In this document: one piece after another, positions 9,379-21,218 of the stretch
Position numbering within the stretch: the first letter of the stretch is position 1
Layout: each line of letters begins with the position of its first letter
Notes under the pieces: model-generated
Database searches by the model: none
What the model was told of the DNA's origin: nothing
The model's input: the letters and a program-made list of their open reading frames with translations, nothing else
Position numbers and translations under genes: made by a program
Assembly (NCBI GenBank): GCA_033220425.1
Contig: CM065648.1
Coordinates: 2,790,001 to 2,854,000 of the forward strand
Source of the DNA: Lepraria neglecta
Lineage: Eukaryota > Ascomycota > Lecanoromycetes > Lecanorales > Stereocaulaceae
Length of the DNA stretch: 64,000 nucleotides
Direction of reading: 5' to 3'

Positions 9379-12266
9379 TCAGTAGTAGACCTTCTCTTCG
9401 TAGATAGGCGGTCTCGCCGACTCATGGTCCCATACCATCTTGCCCTTCTCATCGAAGCCTGCCGCTTCATCGGTCATTGGAATGACCTTGCTAGAGTGAC
9501 GACACTCTTGTCTGCTAACGCCCATCTCATCCCGGGGAATCCATAGGATGGGAGTGGCGCTCGAGATGGCAGGGTGGTAGAAGGCGTCACGCTCAACCTC
9601 GGGATCATAAGTAATCTCTGCGAATCCACGGGGTACAAGGCGGCGTAGGGTGTGGTAGTCACAGTATTTTTGAGGAGAGAGGAATTTGCTGAAGAAGTTG
9701 GGCTTCTTGTGGGGTGCCGGGGGAAGACTGTTGCCATCTTTGTTTGGCGAGTCGCTGTCAATCGAGGTGACGTTGGTGGCTTTGCCCTCGGGCATGTGGT
9801 CGCCGTTGGTGTTTCCGTCCTCGAGGGCTAGCAATGACTCTTCTTCGACCTGAAGTGATTTCGGAAGGTACATGAGCAGAGGGTCGATTGCTGAGTTGAG
9901 GGAGAAGTGGAAAAGGACGAGGAAGATAAGATAGATGATCATCAAGATCAAAGGACCGATAGCAGCTTTGATGGCGAATAAGCCAATCAGACAAACGATG
10001 GCAAGATAGACTCCAGTCGTGGTCTGTTGTAGCGCACGTGGGTACACTAGACCCTTGGTGTCGATGTTGGCATTGAACACAAACAAGAAGTTGTAGCGGT
10101 AAGCTTGGTAGATCAGGTAAAGACCAACTGTTGCAAAGCCTAGGACGAGTGGCGCAATGATGGAGTAGGTGAGAGCTGTCGATGAGTTAGAGATGCAAGA
10201 GTTGAGGCTGCGATTTTATGCTTACCAATGACCGTCAAAAGTGTGTAAATGGGGAAGACCGTTCCCCATCCTAGGCCTGAAAGGGTGACAAATCTCTTGT
10301 ACATCTTCCGTGGCGTGGAATCGAGGAATTTGCCCAACACCTTGAAGAGAATGACTCCAACAATTTGCAGCAAGGCACCTGAGCTGATAGAGAGACCTTG
10401 GAGAATAAAGTATGAAATGTAAAAGTTGGACGCTGTGGGAAGATCTGTCGCCAGGAGACTAGTGGCTGAACTTGGGTTCTGAATGATCGATATGACGGCA
10501 CCCGAAGCGCCAGAAGTGATGGTCGTCACTAGGAACACTTGAATGACCTGGAAAAGGAAGTACGAGTTCTGCACCCGGAGTTCGACGGTTGACAAGGATG
10601 GTTTTCCGGCGATTTTGGCCATCTTCCTCAGGATGATTGGTAAGAGAGCCATTAGCACGGCGAGAAGTACAGAAGGAAGAAGACCTTCTACGACTCCGAG
10701 GATGGCCGTTGGAATCTTGTTGATGAAGCTGAGCCATGGTAGTAACGGCGCTTTCCCCGGGCTACCTGATGATAGCTGCTTGATGTTGGAGATGGCACCA
10801 ACGAAGGCGACAGGAATGGCCCAGAAGACAATCAGCAAGGTTACGAAAGCCGTAGTCGCAATGTTCCTGATGATCCTTGAAGACCAACTGATCTTAAGGC
10901 TCGTCCAAATAACTTCTTCGGGGTTGATCCCAATGAATCGCGGCGACATCTGGAGGGGCTGGTGATGGGCAAGGCTCTGATATGCTGCTTGTGCCTCGGT
11001 TTGGGTGTAGTATTCCACAAAAACAGCTCCAATAAATTTGCCTTCCCCAGCGCGGTAGGTTGCTTGCATGGCGTCAATCTTGGGGATCAGACGTTCCAAC
11101 TCTGATCTGCACCAATTGATTGTATCGACCTTTTTGCCAATAAGGAACTTGAGGCGATGGGTAGGTCTCTGCTTAGGCGGCACCCATCGAGCGGCTACGG
11201 AGCCAGACTCGCCATTCTCGGTACCGTTGGTAGTGTTCCCAACACTCTCTTCCTCGTGGGTGCCCTTCTTGATTGCCTTGAGACGGGTGTCGTTTGCTAG
11301 TTTGACGAGCTTGGTCTCTGCCGCCTCGAGTTTCATGGCAACTTTGTCGCGTTCTTCAACGAGCTTCTCAATCTCTTCGCAGTCGTTGGCGATCCACAGA
11401 TTCTTGACTTGTTTACCCAACATGCGACGTAGTTTGCCTTCATTGAGATATTCTTCAGGAACGGACGTGAAGAGAACGGTTCTTGAAGACATGCGATTCG
11501 CGTATAACGGCGAGAGAAGGTAGGCTTGACGTAGATTGATGTAGTAGATGCTCTCACGCATAACCATGTAGAAGACGAAGCCTTGGTGTATCATGAGCTT
11601 CATTTCACAGAGGTACAAGGATTGGCAGATCATGACTTACTGAAGAAGATCCAGCCAACAAATGTGTGGGCATAGTAACGGTTCTTGTTTGAGACGTTGC
11701 TGAAGCTGATTACGTTCAATTGCAGCTGGCCTCCACCCCCTGTAGCATTGACGGGAAACAGGATGGGCCATGTAATGAGGCAACCAACGAAGCACATAGC
11801 CACAGATATCTTGAGGTAACGCAGCAGGAGGAAGCCATCGAGGGAGTGATGGTTGAGGACATAGCTGTCTGGGATCTTATTGAACGTGCCGACCCAGTTG
11901 AACAAGCCGGTAGGGAGGTCTGGGGAACGCTCTCTGGAGAAGGCGAGTGTTGGCTTGTGTGAATGATTGGTGGGGACGAAAAGGGTCATTTCACTTACTG
12001 TGGACGAAGAGATCCGAGGAAAGTTCTAGGTGCGTAGCTTCGCCTTATGCGCGGGCGAAGGCACAGGAAGACACCGACATAGATGGCGGCGACAAGAAGG
12101 ACAGGAATAAGGGTAGCGACGAGCTGTGAGGCAGACGAACTGTTTTTCTGGCTGTCACTACTAGCTGAACCTGCCTGAATATGCAGTCAGTACAATTGTT
12201 GAGTCCTTGGTGGAGTTGCAGACGACTTACGCTCTGTCGGGGAAAGAGTGCCCGTGTTGCGTCCAT
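9379..12266 (-). CDS. CSC1/OSCA-type calcium-permeable stress-gated cation channel
   Basis: Exons in transcription order: 12266-12231, 12174-11999, 11933-11641, 11581-10226, 10175-9379. Introns are 50-65 nt with GTAAG donors and the phases are consistent, giving about 885 aa. The N-terminus is short and Ser-rich, with a first membrane helix (LVATLIPVLLVAAIYVGVFL). Two more helices flank LKISVAMCFVGCLITWPILF and THTFVGWIFFSFVFYMVMRE. A long cytosolic RRM-like domain with a Lys/Glu-rich coiled part follows (about residues 190-370). The conserved pore region comes next (WSSRIIRNIATTAFVTLLIVFWAIPVAFVG and following helices, including RFVTLSGLGWGTVFPIY). The tail is acidic and Ser-rich and ends in PPIYEEKVYY. 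The family forms plasma-membrane or endomembrane channels opened by osmotic or mechanical stress. Confidence 0.93.
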
Positions 12267-14326
12267 ATTGAGGACTTGTCCCGTGTCGTATGCTCTCCTT
12301 GAGAGCTGGTAACGAGAGGAGTCCCGCAATCAAAAGCAATTGAAGGAACAAGTATTTATCTCAGTTAACTGTGCCTCAGTCCTTAGAGTAGTTTGTAAGG
12401 TTGGTTGATGTAGAAATGAAATTGGAATTTTGTCGATTTCGTTGACGCTTCCGGCAATATGACTGACTATCAACATTGGACTTTCTAAGTTCTGGGCGGG
12501 AATGCTAACTGTTTATCGCTAATTAGAGTCCAAATGTGGTACGCGGTTTCCCTAATTTTGCTAGGATCTTGGCAAAGCCGAATTGATTAATTTCTTTTAG
12601 CCAATCGATTCCCGCCTCGTGAATACGATCGATCGAAAGGGAAACCTATGAGGTTAGAGATTAGGCCGTTGTCTCATTATCTACTCGTCTTCGATTCTCA
12701 TACACACGAAGACCCTTATTATATTAAAGTCAATCTCAAGGCATGATGACACTAGCGCCAGGGTTCTCTATGCGCTACCACTCAATTGATCCTGCGCCCA
12801 CAATCTAGACTTTTATGCAGGTGTGGGGGCGAGAATCTCTGGAAATACAGGTTTCAACAGCTTTTCAGAAACCCCCTGCACAGCTGAGGTGCTGTTACAA
12901 GAAGGCCCAAATCGACGATAGCGACCAGCCTCAAGTCTCAGCTACATCCCTTCGAGCTAAGCACCATCGATGGGGATCGCCGTCGCCGGTGTTCGAGACT
13001 TTCCTTCCTCTCAAGCCTCAGTGGCTGTGCTGCGCCTTGGCTTTTGCCCGGGATAGCGCCGCATGTAATAACCTTTTTCGAACCTCTGATGCCTCCTGGT
13101 GCCTCTTTCTTGTGACTGAGCATCTCCATTCGCCATCCACCGCGTAAGCAGCCATCGCAGCTGTGCTAAGTGGAACGGTCGACGCCTTACGCCTCACTCG
13201 TGCAAGCGAGCCGACTAGCCAGCGAAGTGGTTTTCTTCCGGCGGCTTGTCATTCTCTCGACCAGTGGTCAGAATGACAAATTCCAGATGCACTTGATGGT
13301 AGACTTACGTGGACATGCTTTCAGAACATTCCGCTTCAGCTCTTCTTTCACTGCTCCGACCTTCGGAGACTTTACTTTCATTCCTTGCGGCTCAAGTTGC
13401 AGTGGCTTGCGTGTTTTCCAGCGGACCTAACGCCACTCCTCTTTCAGCTCTTTACTTTCTATACGATTCTGTTACTTGCAAAACCTGCTTGTTGACTCCT
13501 TGGAGTACGAAGAAAAAAGGGTGCAGAGCAGCTGATGTGTAAGGACTAATACGTCGGGAATAGGTCACTCTTCTATGAGATGTCCGCTCTAACCATCATG
13601 GAGCAGCGTATGTCTGCGTTGACTGGAGTTTTCATGCCTTACAAAGAACGTACTAGCCACGTGCTGTTGCGAGAAGCTGGAGATTACGACATAAACCTGC
13701 ATTGGGGTTGTTGGAAGTGCGCACCGCATGGTTGTCGCACTAGCAAGGCATCAACACAGAGTCGTTTCGAGGCGCTGGTTCCACATTACGGGTCTTGTCC
13801 CTCTATGGTCCCTTTGGCTGGTGAATGCACAAATCTGCGTCAAAGAACAGGTATACAAGGCCTGAAGCCCCAATTTGAAAATATCCTCCTTGTCACTGCT
13901 GTTCAGGAATTTAACGAACAGCACGCGACTGTTGGCTTACAATTCCATGTTATGACCATCAATTTTTCCGCCTGATGTGCAAGCATCCATTTCTCGGGAT
14001 CTAAAGCCGACGGCTGACGTTTGATGTCTTTGCATACTACGCAAAGCCTAACCAGAAGCAGAAGTTGATCTTTCCCTTACGACTACACAGACGTATTCGT
14101 ACTGTACGAGAATGCTCTCATCTCATCTCGAAGAGCGGCATCATTGCGAGTTGGCTATGTTGCCTTTGATCACTGGTTCTTATGATGACATCATGAAATC
14201 GTCATGACTACGGATAGGTATTCTATATAGGAACTGCGTTCTCTACAATTCGACATCATAACTACGTCCCTAGTAGAGCACCTTTAATCACCTCAATTCA
14301 TCCTACGTAACTTACCAGCTTTGAAA
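12267..14326. other. long intergenic region, no gene recognised
   Basis: Two kilobases contain several open frames of 80-130 codons, for example around 12815-13147 and 13580-13975. None has family similarity, repeats or paired splice sites. The left end should carry the promoter of the channel gene and the right end that of the dehydrogenase. A short non-conserved gene cannot be excluded. Confidence 0.4.
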
Positions 14327-15558
14327 ATGGCACACCTAATTACCGGCAACAAGTTCGACCCTAACAAGGATATTCCGGATCTTCGTGGGAAAGTAAGTGA
14401 CGTTCTTTCGCCCTTCATGGGCTGTGCAGGAGCCAGAACTAAAAAATAGTTGCAGGTATACGTTGTTACAGGCGGTACGGCCGGCATCGGATTCGGCATC
14501 ACGGCTCATCTGCTTCAGCACAACGCATCCAAGATCATCCTGCTTTCACAGAAGGAGGAGCATGCAGAAGAAGCAAAGGAAGAGCTCAAGAAGTATGGGG
14601 ATAGCAGCAGAGTGCACTGGGTGCAGTGTGACCTCAAGGACCTTAAACAGACCAACGAGGTTGCAAAGCAATTGAAGAGCGAGCAGCAAATCGATGGAGT
14701 AAGAAATATCTGAGCGGTCATTATGGGTGCAAGGGATTGACGCATACTCCAGCTCATCTGCAACGCCGGTGAAGGTGTAGGGAAATACAACGTCACTGTT
14801 GATGGACTCGGTATGTCTATCATACCATCCTCTCGCCTCCAAGAACAGCTAACACTTAGTCCATTCTAGACTCCCACTTCCAAGTGAACCACCTCTCTCA
14901 AATGCTTCTCGCCCTCACTCTCCTCACAAACCTCCAATTAAACCCCCACTCTCGCCTTGTTCTACAGTCCTCCGACCTCCACCGCGCCCCCCTCTCCTCC
15001 ACAACTTTCACCTCTGTCGATGAAATCAACACCGATCTCGGCCCCAACAGCCTCTACGCCCGCACTAAGCTCGCACAAATACTGTTCGTGCGTGCCCTTG
15101 TACGGCGCATGGAGAACAATGAGCCGGGCTTCCAGAGCCCTAAATACAACGGGCCGTGGATCAATGCTACACATCCAGGCGGTGTCAATACGGATCAGCA
15201 AGAGCAGGCTGTGGAAGCATATGGGACAAAGGGGAAACTGGGAGTGAAGGCTGTGAGGCCATTTCTGAAGGACCCGGTGGATGAGGGGTGCAGGCCTGCG
15301 TTGTTTGCTGCTACAAGTGAGGACGTTGCGAAGGAAGGCATTCAGGGGCAATATGTGGGTCCAGCCTCGGTGTAGTATTGTTAGAGGTGTTGGGTAGTCG
15401 TTGAGCTGACATTTTGCACGCAGATTGTGCCAGATCGGAAAGTCACTGAGCCGTCGAAACAAGCAAGAGATGAAGAGTTGGGGGAGAACCTCTGGAGGCT
15501 CAGCGAGCAGATCTTGCAGGAAAAGCTGGGGAGTCTTCCGTATAGGCAGGAACTATGA
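14327..15558 (+). CDS. short-chain dehydrogenase/reductase (retinol-dehydrogenase/WWOX-like)
   Basis: Exons 14327-14392, 14456-14698, 14753-14810, 14870-15369 and 15424-15558 encode about 333 aa with consistent phases. The Rossmann motif TGGTAGIGFGI (TGxxxGIG) lies at residues 27-37, the NAG motif in LICNAGEG, the catalytic serine in VLQSSD, and the YxxxK pair in SLYARTKLA. The protein therefore has a complete NAD(P)-dependent SDR core with a family-typical length. The C-terminal exon (IVPDRKVTEPSKQARDEELGENLW) matches the usual tail of this fungal subgroup. The last donor, GTGTAG, is unusual; the alternative is a stop right there, 44 residues earlier. The substrate is unknown. Confidence 0.88.
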
Positions 15559-16046
15559 GCGAGAGCAATACCAGGTTCGGTTTTCTAACGCTAAAAGCTT
15601 TGTCAGACCGCTTTATCTATCTGGGGACAGGGGCATTTTTACTTGGAAATCACCGGGAAACCCACCTTGGCCTCCTTTTTCTTCACGCTAGTCAATGGTG
15701 CAGCTAGGGTCATCAATGCCACTGGGCGGAAGACACCTAGCTCAAGCCCATTGTCTGTTGTCCTTTGACATGAGTGAAACGATTTCGTCTCGGTCCCAGC
15801 CACTCTATAAAGACTTGTCTTGTAGATTTCCTTTGTCCTTCAGCAGACTATTATCATCACGCCACACCCAACAAGGAACACCAACAAGAACGAACAAGCA
15901 ACAACGAGAATGCCAACCTACTTGGCATACAAACTTGCTTGCTTCAAACCCACCTCCATCTCCCTTTCCATCTCATATCCATCATCCCACCAACAGAAAT
16001 CTCTCCCCCATTCTAACGACACTAACATCTATCTTTTACAACAATC
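15559..16046. promoter_or_regulatory. upstream region of the small MGC protein
   Basis: No conserved coding sequence is visible. A TATA-like element (CTCTATAAAGAC) lies at about 15801-15812, and a long pyrimidine- and CA-rich leader precedes the ATG at 16047. This is a plausible strong promoter with a leader of about 200 nt. A 182-codon open frame crossing the region has atypical composition and ignores this layout. Confidence 0.45.
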
Positions 16047-16214
16047 ATGGGTTGCGGTCCTTCCAAGCCCGCCCCCATAGACAAACGCAGTATCGGCCGC
16101 CCCGGCACATTTCACGAGAGTGCTCGCCCTCTCCACCTTTCTGCACCACCGCCCCGTCAGCAGCAACACAAGATTCCCCGAAAGCCGGTTCCCAAGAGAT
16201 ACAAGGGAAGCTAA
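16047..16214 (+). CDS. 55-aa protein with N-terminal MGC lipidation motif
   Basis: The ATG lies in a good context (CAATCATGG) and opens a 55-residue frame beginning MGCGPSKPAPIDKRS and ending PRKPVPKRYKGS. Gly2 followed by Cys3 is the classic pattern for N-myristoylation plus palmitoylation. The rest is Pro-, Gln- and Arg/Lys-rich with no membrane helix. Such a peptide would sit on the inner face of the plasma membrane through two lipids and basic charge. I recognise no named family. The TATA-like element and leader upstream support a real gene, but conservation cannot be tested here. Confidence 0.55.
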   Translation: MGCGPSKPAPIDKRSIGRPGTFHESARPLHLSAPPPRQQQHKIPRKPVPKRYKGS

Positions 16215-16336
16215 TTGCGTTGAGAGATATGCTGTGGGGTTAATGACTTTACGATTGCGAATAGAATGGCAGACTGAGAAATGTGTCTTTGAAAAGTAGT
16301 ATCTACATAATGAATATGACTCTGACAGTATCATTG

Positions 16337-17449
16337 CTACTCTCCAAAGCTTGTCTCTGTTTTACAATCACAGGCGTGCGGCAATTCATGAAATCTGGGC
16401 GTCGGAGGCCCCACGTCCAATTCCGCCCCGCCCAACTGTCCCGTCAGTTCTGGTCTATTCTCATGATCATGGGGTAACTTGTTGGGAGTGGGCGGTGCCG
16501 CATCCATTTCAATCCGGCTCGACTGCCCCGGCTGTTCGGGTTCGTGGTACTGCGTCCCTGCTTCTGGCGGCGTCTCCCGCGCAGTAATTACATTTTCTGG
16601 TCCGTGTCCCTCCTGTCGATGCTTTCTTTTACGCCTGATAAGGAAATATGTTGTCAACCCAGCTACAACGATGAAATTAGCTCTACTAACGCCGATGCCG
16701 ATTTTCGCGCCTATGCTAAGGTCATCAGAACGTGGTGCTGAGGGAGGTGTTGAAGCCGTCATTGTTGGCGGAGACGGAGGCTGCGACGTGGTTGTGCGAA
16801 GCGAGACGGAGGATGTGGAGGATGGAGAACGTGAAGAGGGTGTAGCGGACGTGGTCGATGTGGAGAGTATTGTGGAAGTAAAGGGAGTCGGTGTATGGAT
16901 TGTCGATCCATGACTTCCAGCAGCATAGTAGGTGCTGAGCTGTTCGAGCACGTCTCCCGAGTCTGTAGGTTCTGGTAGGTCTTGATCGTTGTGAAAGTTG
17001 ATTTCGACTATGCCCTGGCGATCGTTATAGAAAGTGTAGTTGTTCGGGTTCGGACAAATCATATTATCGTGGCATCTCGTAGTATAGCGGGAATAATTGA
17101 GTGAGGCTTGGTTGAGAGGACCGTAATCTTTATCCACAATCACTGTCGGCTCTCGCCTTACTGTATCTGGAACAATATGGTAGGGAAGCGGGTATTGCTG
17201 ACCTAGGTTGAAAGGGCATGCGGAACTGTTCTAGCTGCTATCTGTGCAGAGGCTACTAATCAATTGAGGAAGGCAGTAGAGGTTCGTTATGCACTCGAAC
17301 CCATATGGACAGCAAGATGTGACAGGCGTGGACAGGTCGCAGGGTAAGTAGGCATCTGCTACATTGCCAGATTGATCAAAGCAGGTGCGCACCTGGCTAC
17401 GGCAGAGTCGAATAAAGAAAATCCATACAACAATGGTTGCAGTTTGCAT
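16337..17449 (-). pseudogene. stalked single-pass membrane protein, copy A, interrupted by one stop
   Basis: The frame from the ATG at 17449 to 16337 is open except for one TAG at 17231-17233, within LCTDSS*NSSACP. Related proteins have Trp at this place (compare STWNNPACP in copy B). The product would be about 370 aa. It has a signal peptide, a Cys-rich ectodomain (CFDQSG, LPCDLST, SCCPYGFECITNLYC), a Ser/Thr/Pro stalk and one transmembrane segment (about IVVAGLTTYFLI). The cytosolic tail carries EPEQPGQSSRIEMDAAPPTP. A 75-nt stretch starting near 17190 may be an intron that also keeps the frame. This is either a recent pseudogene by TGG-to-TAG or a truncated secreted fragment. It is tandem with copy B at 18196-19177. 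Confidence 0.6.
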
Positions 17450-18195
17450 CTTGCTAGACTAAAAGAAATTGGGAGAATGGCTGTCATGACAGGTGGACAA
17501 TAATTTATGTCAAGAGGTAGAATCTCAGCCTTTCTGCATAGTTGCAAGGATTCCAGCATCGGTGAGGCGCGAGTGCGTACTCCTGCTGCAATGAACACAA
17601 AGCCAAACTGCATCATTGTTTCCGTCATGCCGGTCAGATAGGGGTATGCGCCGACGTATGAGAATAAGCACTTTACTTCACAATCGTATATACCTTGGAA
17701 CCTATCATCGAACTCGAAAATTCGATGTAGAAAGGCTTACCAAAATCGAATCCCTACCATCGAGGCCGCGGGCTGGTTGATGTTCAGTACATGAGCAATG
17801 TTTGGAAATGTAGGACCATGCTCTTATCACTCAGCGATCCCGCACACCACCATTTTTGTAACGTTCCATCATTCACATCTCAATGCAGGTGTAGTGGTTG
17901 GGAATTTTAGTTGGCAGGTAAGATACAGGGCTACAGCATGTGTTTTCAGATGACATTGAACAGGACCCAAATGATAGGAGCGCTTCTTGAGATAAAATAA
18001 TTTCCTGTTTCATCCTGCAAAAAATATTTGTCTTGGACCGGGCTTCAGTCAATACACGATGCAACCAATCAAGCGGGCGCTGCGATATTGGGAAGGACGA
18101 AGTCCAATTCTGGCCGGCGTGCATAGTTTTGAATAGGGAGAGAGCAGTATATTGCAATGGAAATGACCACGAGAGCACTAGTATCTGATTTGACT
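17450..18195. other. spacer between the tandem membrane-protein copies
   Basis: I see no supported gene. The spacer should include the promoter of copy A and the 3' end of copy B. Confidence 0.4.
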
Positions 18196-19177
18196 TCATA
18201 AGCCTGGGTCATCTCGAGCATGTGGCATCTCATGTACCTCATGATCGTGAGGCATCATCTCATAGGTTAGAGGAGCCGCATCCATTTCCATCCGGCTCGA
18301 CTGGCCATTCAGCTCTGACTTATGACAATCCATTGCTGCTCCTGATGACATCCCTTGAGTACCATTATCTCCTACGCCTTTTCCTTTCCGTCTACCTCGG
18401 AGGAGGAAGTAAAGTGCGGCTCCAACCAAACAAAGACTTAACGCCACACCAACACCAATACCGGCCTTCGCTCCTGCGCTGAGCCCTGTCGAAGGCAATG
18501 GTGGGGGCGCTGTGCTTGGCGAAGAAGTCTGCGACGTAACTACAGCAGTCGTCTGTGAAGTGATCGAAGCTGCTGTCGAAGTCATAATGCCCGGCGTTAT
18601 GATCGTAGATGGATAAACCCCAGCCTCGTAGTAGGTGCTCAGTGCGGCAAGTAGATCCGAGCTCCCGGATGGCATTGCTTCGTTGTTATGATAGTCTATC
18701 TCAACGATGCCTTGGCCTTTGTCGCAGCATGTTTGGTTGTTCGCGTAAGGACAGACTGTGTTGTCGGCGCAGCGTGTAGTGTTGAGCGTGTAGTTAAAAT
18801 AGCCGGTTGACTGCGTTGGGTGTGCAGGGTCTTTGATGGAATGTTAGTCAAGGACGTATACTCATATAGCGTGCGCTTTGAGGTAGCAAGGGGCATCGTT
18901 GGGCATACGCACCAGGTCCACGTAGTGCGAAAGGGCAAGCGGGATTGTTCCAGGTGCTATCGGTGCAGGATCCAACGTATGTAGCCCCGTCTAGGTTGCA
19001 GTATAGGTTTGTTATGCATTGTCAGCCCTCTGCGCAGCAGGAACTGACTGAGGTATCGGGGTTGCATGGTAGGCCTCCGGATATGCTGCCGCTTGAGTAG
19101 AAACAATTCTTAATTTGGCTGGTGCTGAGGTCGATTAGGAGAGGAAAATATAGAAGTGAACGGAACTTCTTTTGCAT
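18196..19177 (-). pseudogene. stalked single-pass membrane protein, copy B, interrupted by one stop
   Basis: Exons 19177-18913 and 18830-18196 are joined across an 81-nt intron (GTGCGT donor, GACTAAC branch, CAAAG acceptor). They give a 299-residue frame broken once by TGA at 19022-19024, in SCCAEG*QCITNLYC. A Trp codon (TGG) is the likely ancestor. The rest is intact. It has a signal-like start (MQKKFRSLLYFPLL), a Cys-rich ectodomain with GSCTDSTWNNPACP, and TRCADNTVCPYANN. The GIVEIDYHNNEAMPSGSSDLLAALSTYYEAG block follows, then a Pro/Ser/Thr stalk, a transmembrane helix (GVGVALSLCLVGAALYFLL) and a tail with LNGQSSRMEMDAAPLTYEM, close to copy A. The two copies are diverged tandem duplicates. 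Confidence 0.6.
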
Positions 19178-19999
19178 TGTATTAGGGCTTACGGATTATA
19201 AGAGTCGTTTTTTGCGAATGACTTTCTAAGATGTAATGAGGAATCAGGACTTTTACCATCTTGGCTGGAAGGATTTTCGAAGGATTCGAAGGATTCTGGC
19301 TCAGCAGCTGTGGCCGAGGCTTTGACCTGTAGGATTACAATCCTTGTAGGACAACAACGCTCTTAATGGTTAAGGTGGTTGGTTTGCCTTTTTGACCCTC
19401 GTAGTTGGACCGGTTTAAGGTCTTAATGGTCCCGGTTTAGTCCGTTTAACTTACATGGTAGGTGGTTGGAACCATCCAAACCGCCAAGACCTCAGGAATA
19501 GATTTTTGATATATATTAGGTTAGCGTATTACCCAAAAAGGCTAGTACCCATAGCCCTATACCTGGAGTCTACCCGCAGAAATCTAAGCCTGAGTAGAAA
19601 TCAGTGACTTTAATTCTTCAAGGAAACTCGTACCGAGCTCCAGCCTTTGGACCCTCGAGGACCATTAAAAACAGTTAGTAACTACTGGTTTTAATGGTTT
19701 AGGTGGCTTGACTTTCAAACCAGACCACCTAGCCACTAAAACATCGTTAGTTGGACCGGTTTCACGTCTGAAACCAGCTCATTCAAAACATCAACAGCCT
19801 TGTAAGACAAGCTTAGCGGCATTCTTCACAACTGATATCTAAGGGACATCACTGGCGGTCAATACGCAGTTGCTTGAACTGTCTGCTCTGCCTGGTACAT
19901 GATAATCCGGAAGACAATCAGATTCATAAATCAATAAGCCAAAGTAAATATTCACCGCTCCATAGGGTCATGTTGTGGCTGAAATTGCCGTGATCATTA
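19178..19999. repeat. diverged repeat region between copy B and a third fragment
   Basis: Two similar blocks lie about 330 bp apart in direct orientation, at about 19361-19417 and 19688-19763. Each has TTAATGGTT(A/T)AGGTGG near its start and TTGGACCGGTTT near its end. The second block also folds on itself, since AGGTGGCTTG faces CCACCTAGCC. No open frame is present. It could be the remains of a small non-coding mobile element. Confidence 0.4.
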
Positions 20000-20547
20000 G
20001 AGCGATAAGGATTTAGATCCATGTATATCTACAAGCTTTATTAGTGGAAATTTGAGACGCACTAGCATCAAATGTGTTTCCTGGACATTATCATCACTAG
20101 GCCTTGCTGTTGCCCGAATCACAACGTTGCTTGCCACATCCACATTATCCGCATGCTCATCTGACTTGATATTTACACGGCTAAGACTACTGATAGCGTT
20201 TCTATTATGATCATACTCAGCAGCATCCGGGAGAATTACCGCCTTGCCCTCGCCATCCCTATCTTCCAGCGTCCAATTCATGTTAATCGAGAGAATCTCA
20301 TAATTAAATCACGCCCTGGTAAAACCTCATCCGTTGCTGTCCGGTGTAGCTATGGAGCCAGTTCTAGAAGAATTATTTCCACATTGCCTTCTCTTTGAGG
20401 CCTGAGAAGGAGGACGAGGAAAACGCTGGTAATGAGTGAGAAAGCAACAAGGATTGTAATCATAGCGCCTACGCCCAGGCTAGCAGGTGATGGCGGCAGT
20501 GGTGGGAGACGTGGTGTGGGAGTAGGAGTCTGCGATGTAGCCTGCAT
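20000..20547 (-). pseudogene. fragment resembling the stalk, membrane helix and tail of copies A and B
   Basis: The minus strand from 20547 encodes a Pro/Thr-rich stalk (TPTPTPRLPPLPPSPASLG), a hydrophobic helix (MITILVAFSLITSVFLVLLL) and LRPQREGN, then a stop at 20350. The arrangement is like the stalk and helix of the two preceding copies. A second open frame follows at 20281-19997, and no ectodomain is found upstream. I read it as a decayed third copy, with low certainty because the similarity is mostly compositional. Confidence 0.35.
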
Positions 20548-20639
20548 GATAACGCTAAGAGAGATTGAGGCGAGGTCTTGGAGTTAGAGATATTGTGTAC
20601 CAGAGACTGAGAGGTGAGACAGGAGTTTCGAACGCTTTA

Positions 20640-21218
20640 GAAGTTGAATAGTGGATAGTAACGAATGCGAGATTTCGGCTACCTTTTTGGGCGCATTGGA
20701 ATGTTCGGATTACGCTATTAAATTGTGCTGGTGCTTTGCTGTTTGGTGGTATGCTGATTGTTCCTTATGTCAATCAGCTTTGGGATGGGATTGCAGATCC
20801 CTGGCTTCACTGCCCACCACAACTAGATCATTGGCGCCTCTGAGATGGAGTGTGCAAACGCTTCGGTTGTTCCGAAGATTGCAAACCCGCTGGGCAAGGC
20901 TGGAGGCCTACTGTCATTAACGGCGCTGGGGTCTAGCGAGTTGGGCCTTGCTTGGCATACTCATCGTAGGGTAGTTTGTGATTGATGTTTTGTAAGACAG
21001 TAGCCAATACTTGGAAACAATAAAGAGACAACAAAACTTGCGTGACTGATTGGCAATTGGTTTGACACAGCATCGCCGACCGCAGCCTCCTCTAGAAGCA
21101 AACTCTGCAGGCTGCTTCGGGTAGTGTCTGTATTAAATGTTTGTGCACGGAAGAGGCCTGCAATGCGAGCCCATATGAATAGCGCAGGCATTTTTCCGGA
21201 CACGGTCTATTCTATAAT
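20640..21218. other. intergenic, no gene seen
   Basis: Short open frames only. This should hold the 3' flank of the acyltransferase gene. Confidence 0.4.

Noticed and set aside
15695-16243. 182-codon plus-strand frame over the small MGC gene
   Set aside because: Its start lies upstream of a TATA-like element, its composition is low-complexity His/Pro/Ser, and no family is recognisable. The 55-codon frame has better start context and sequence logic.
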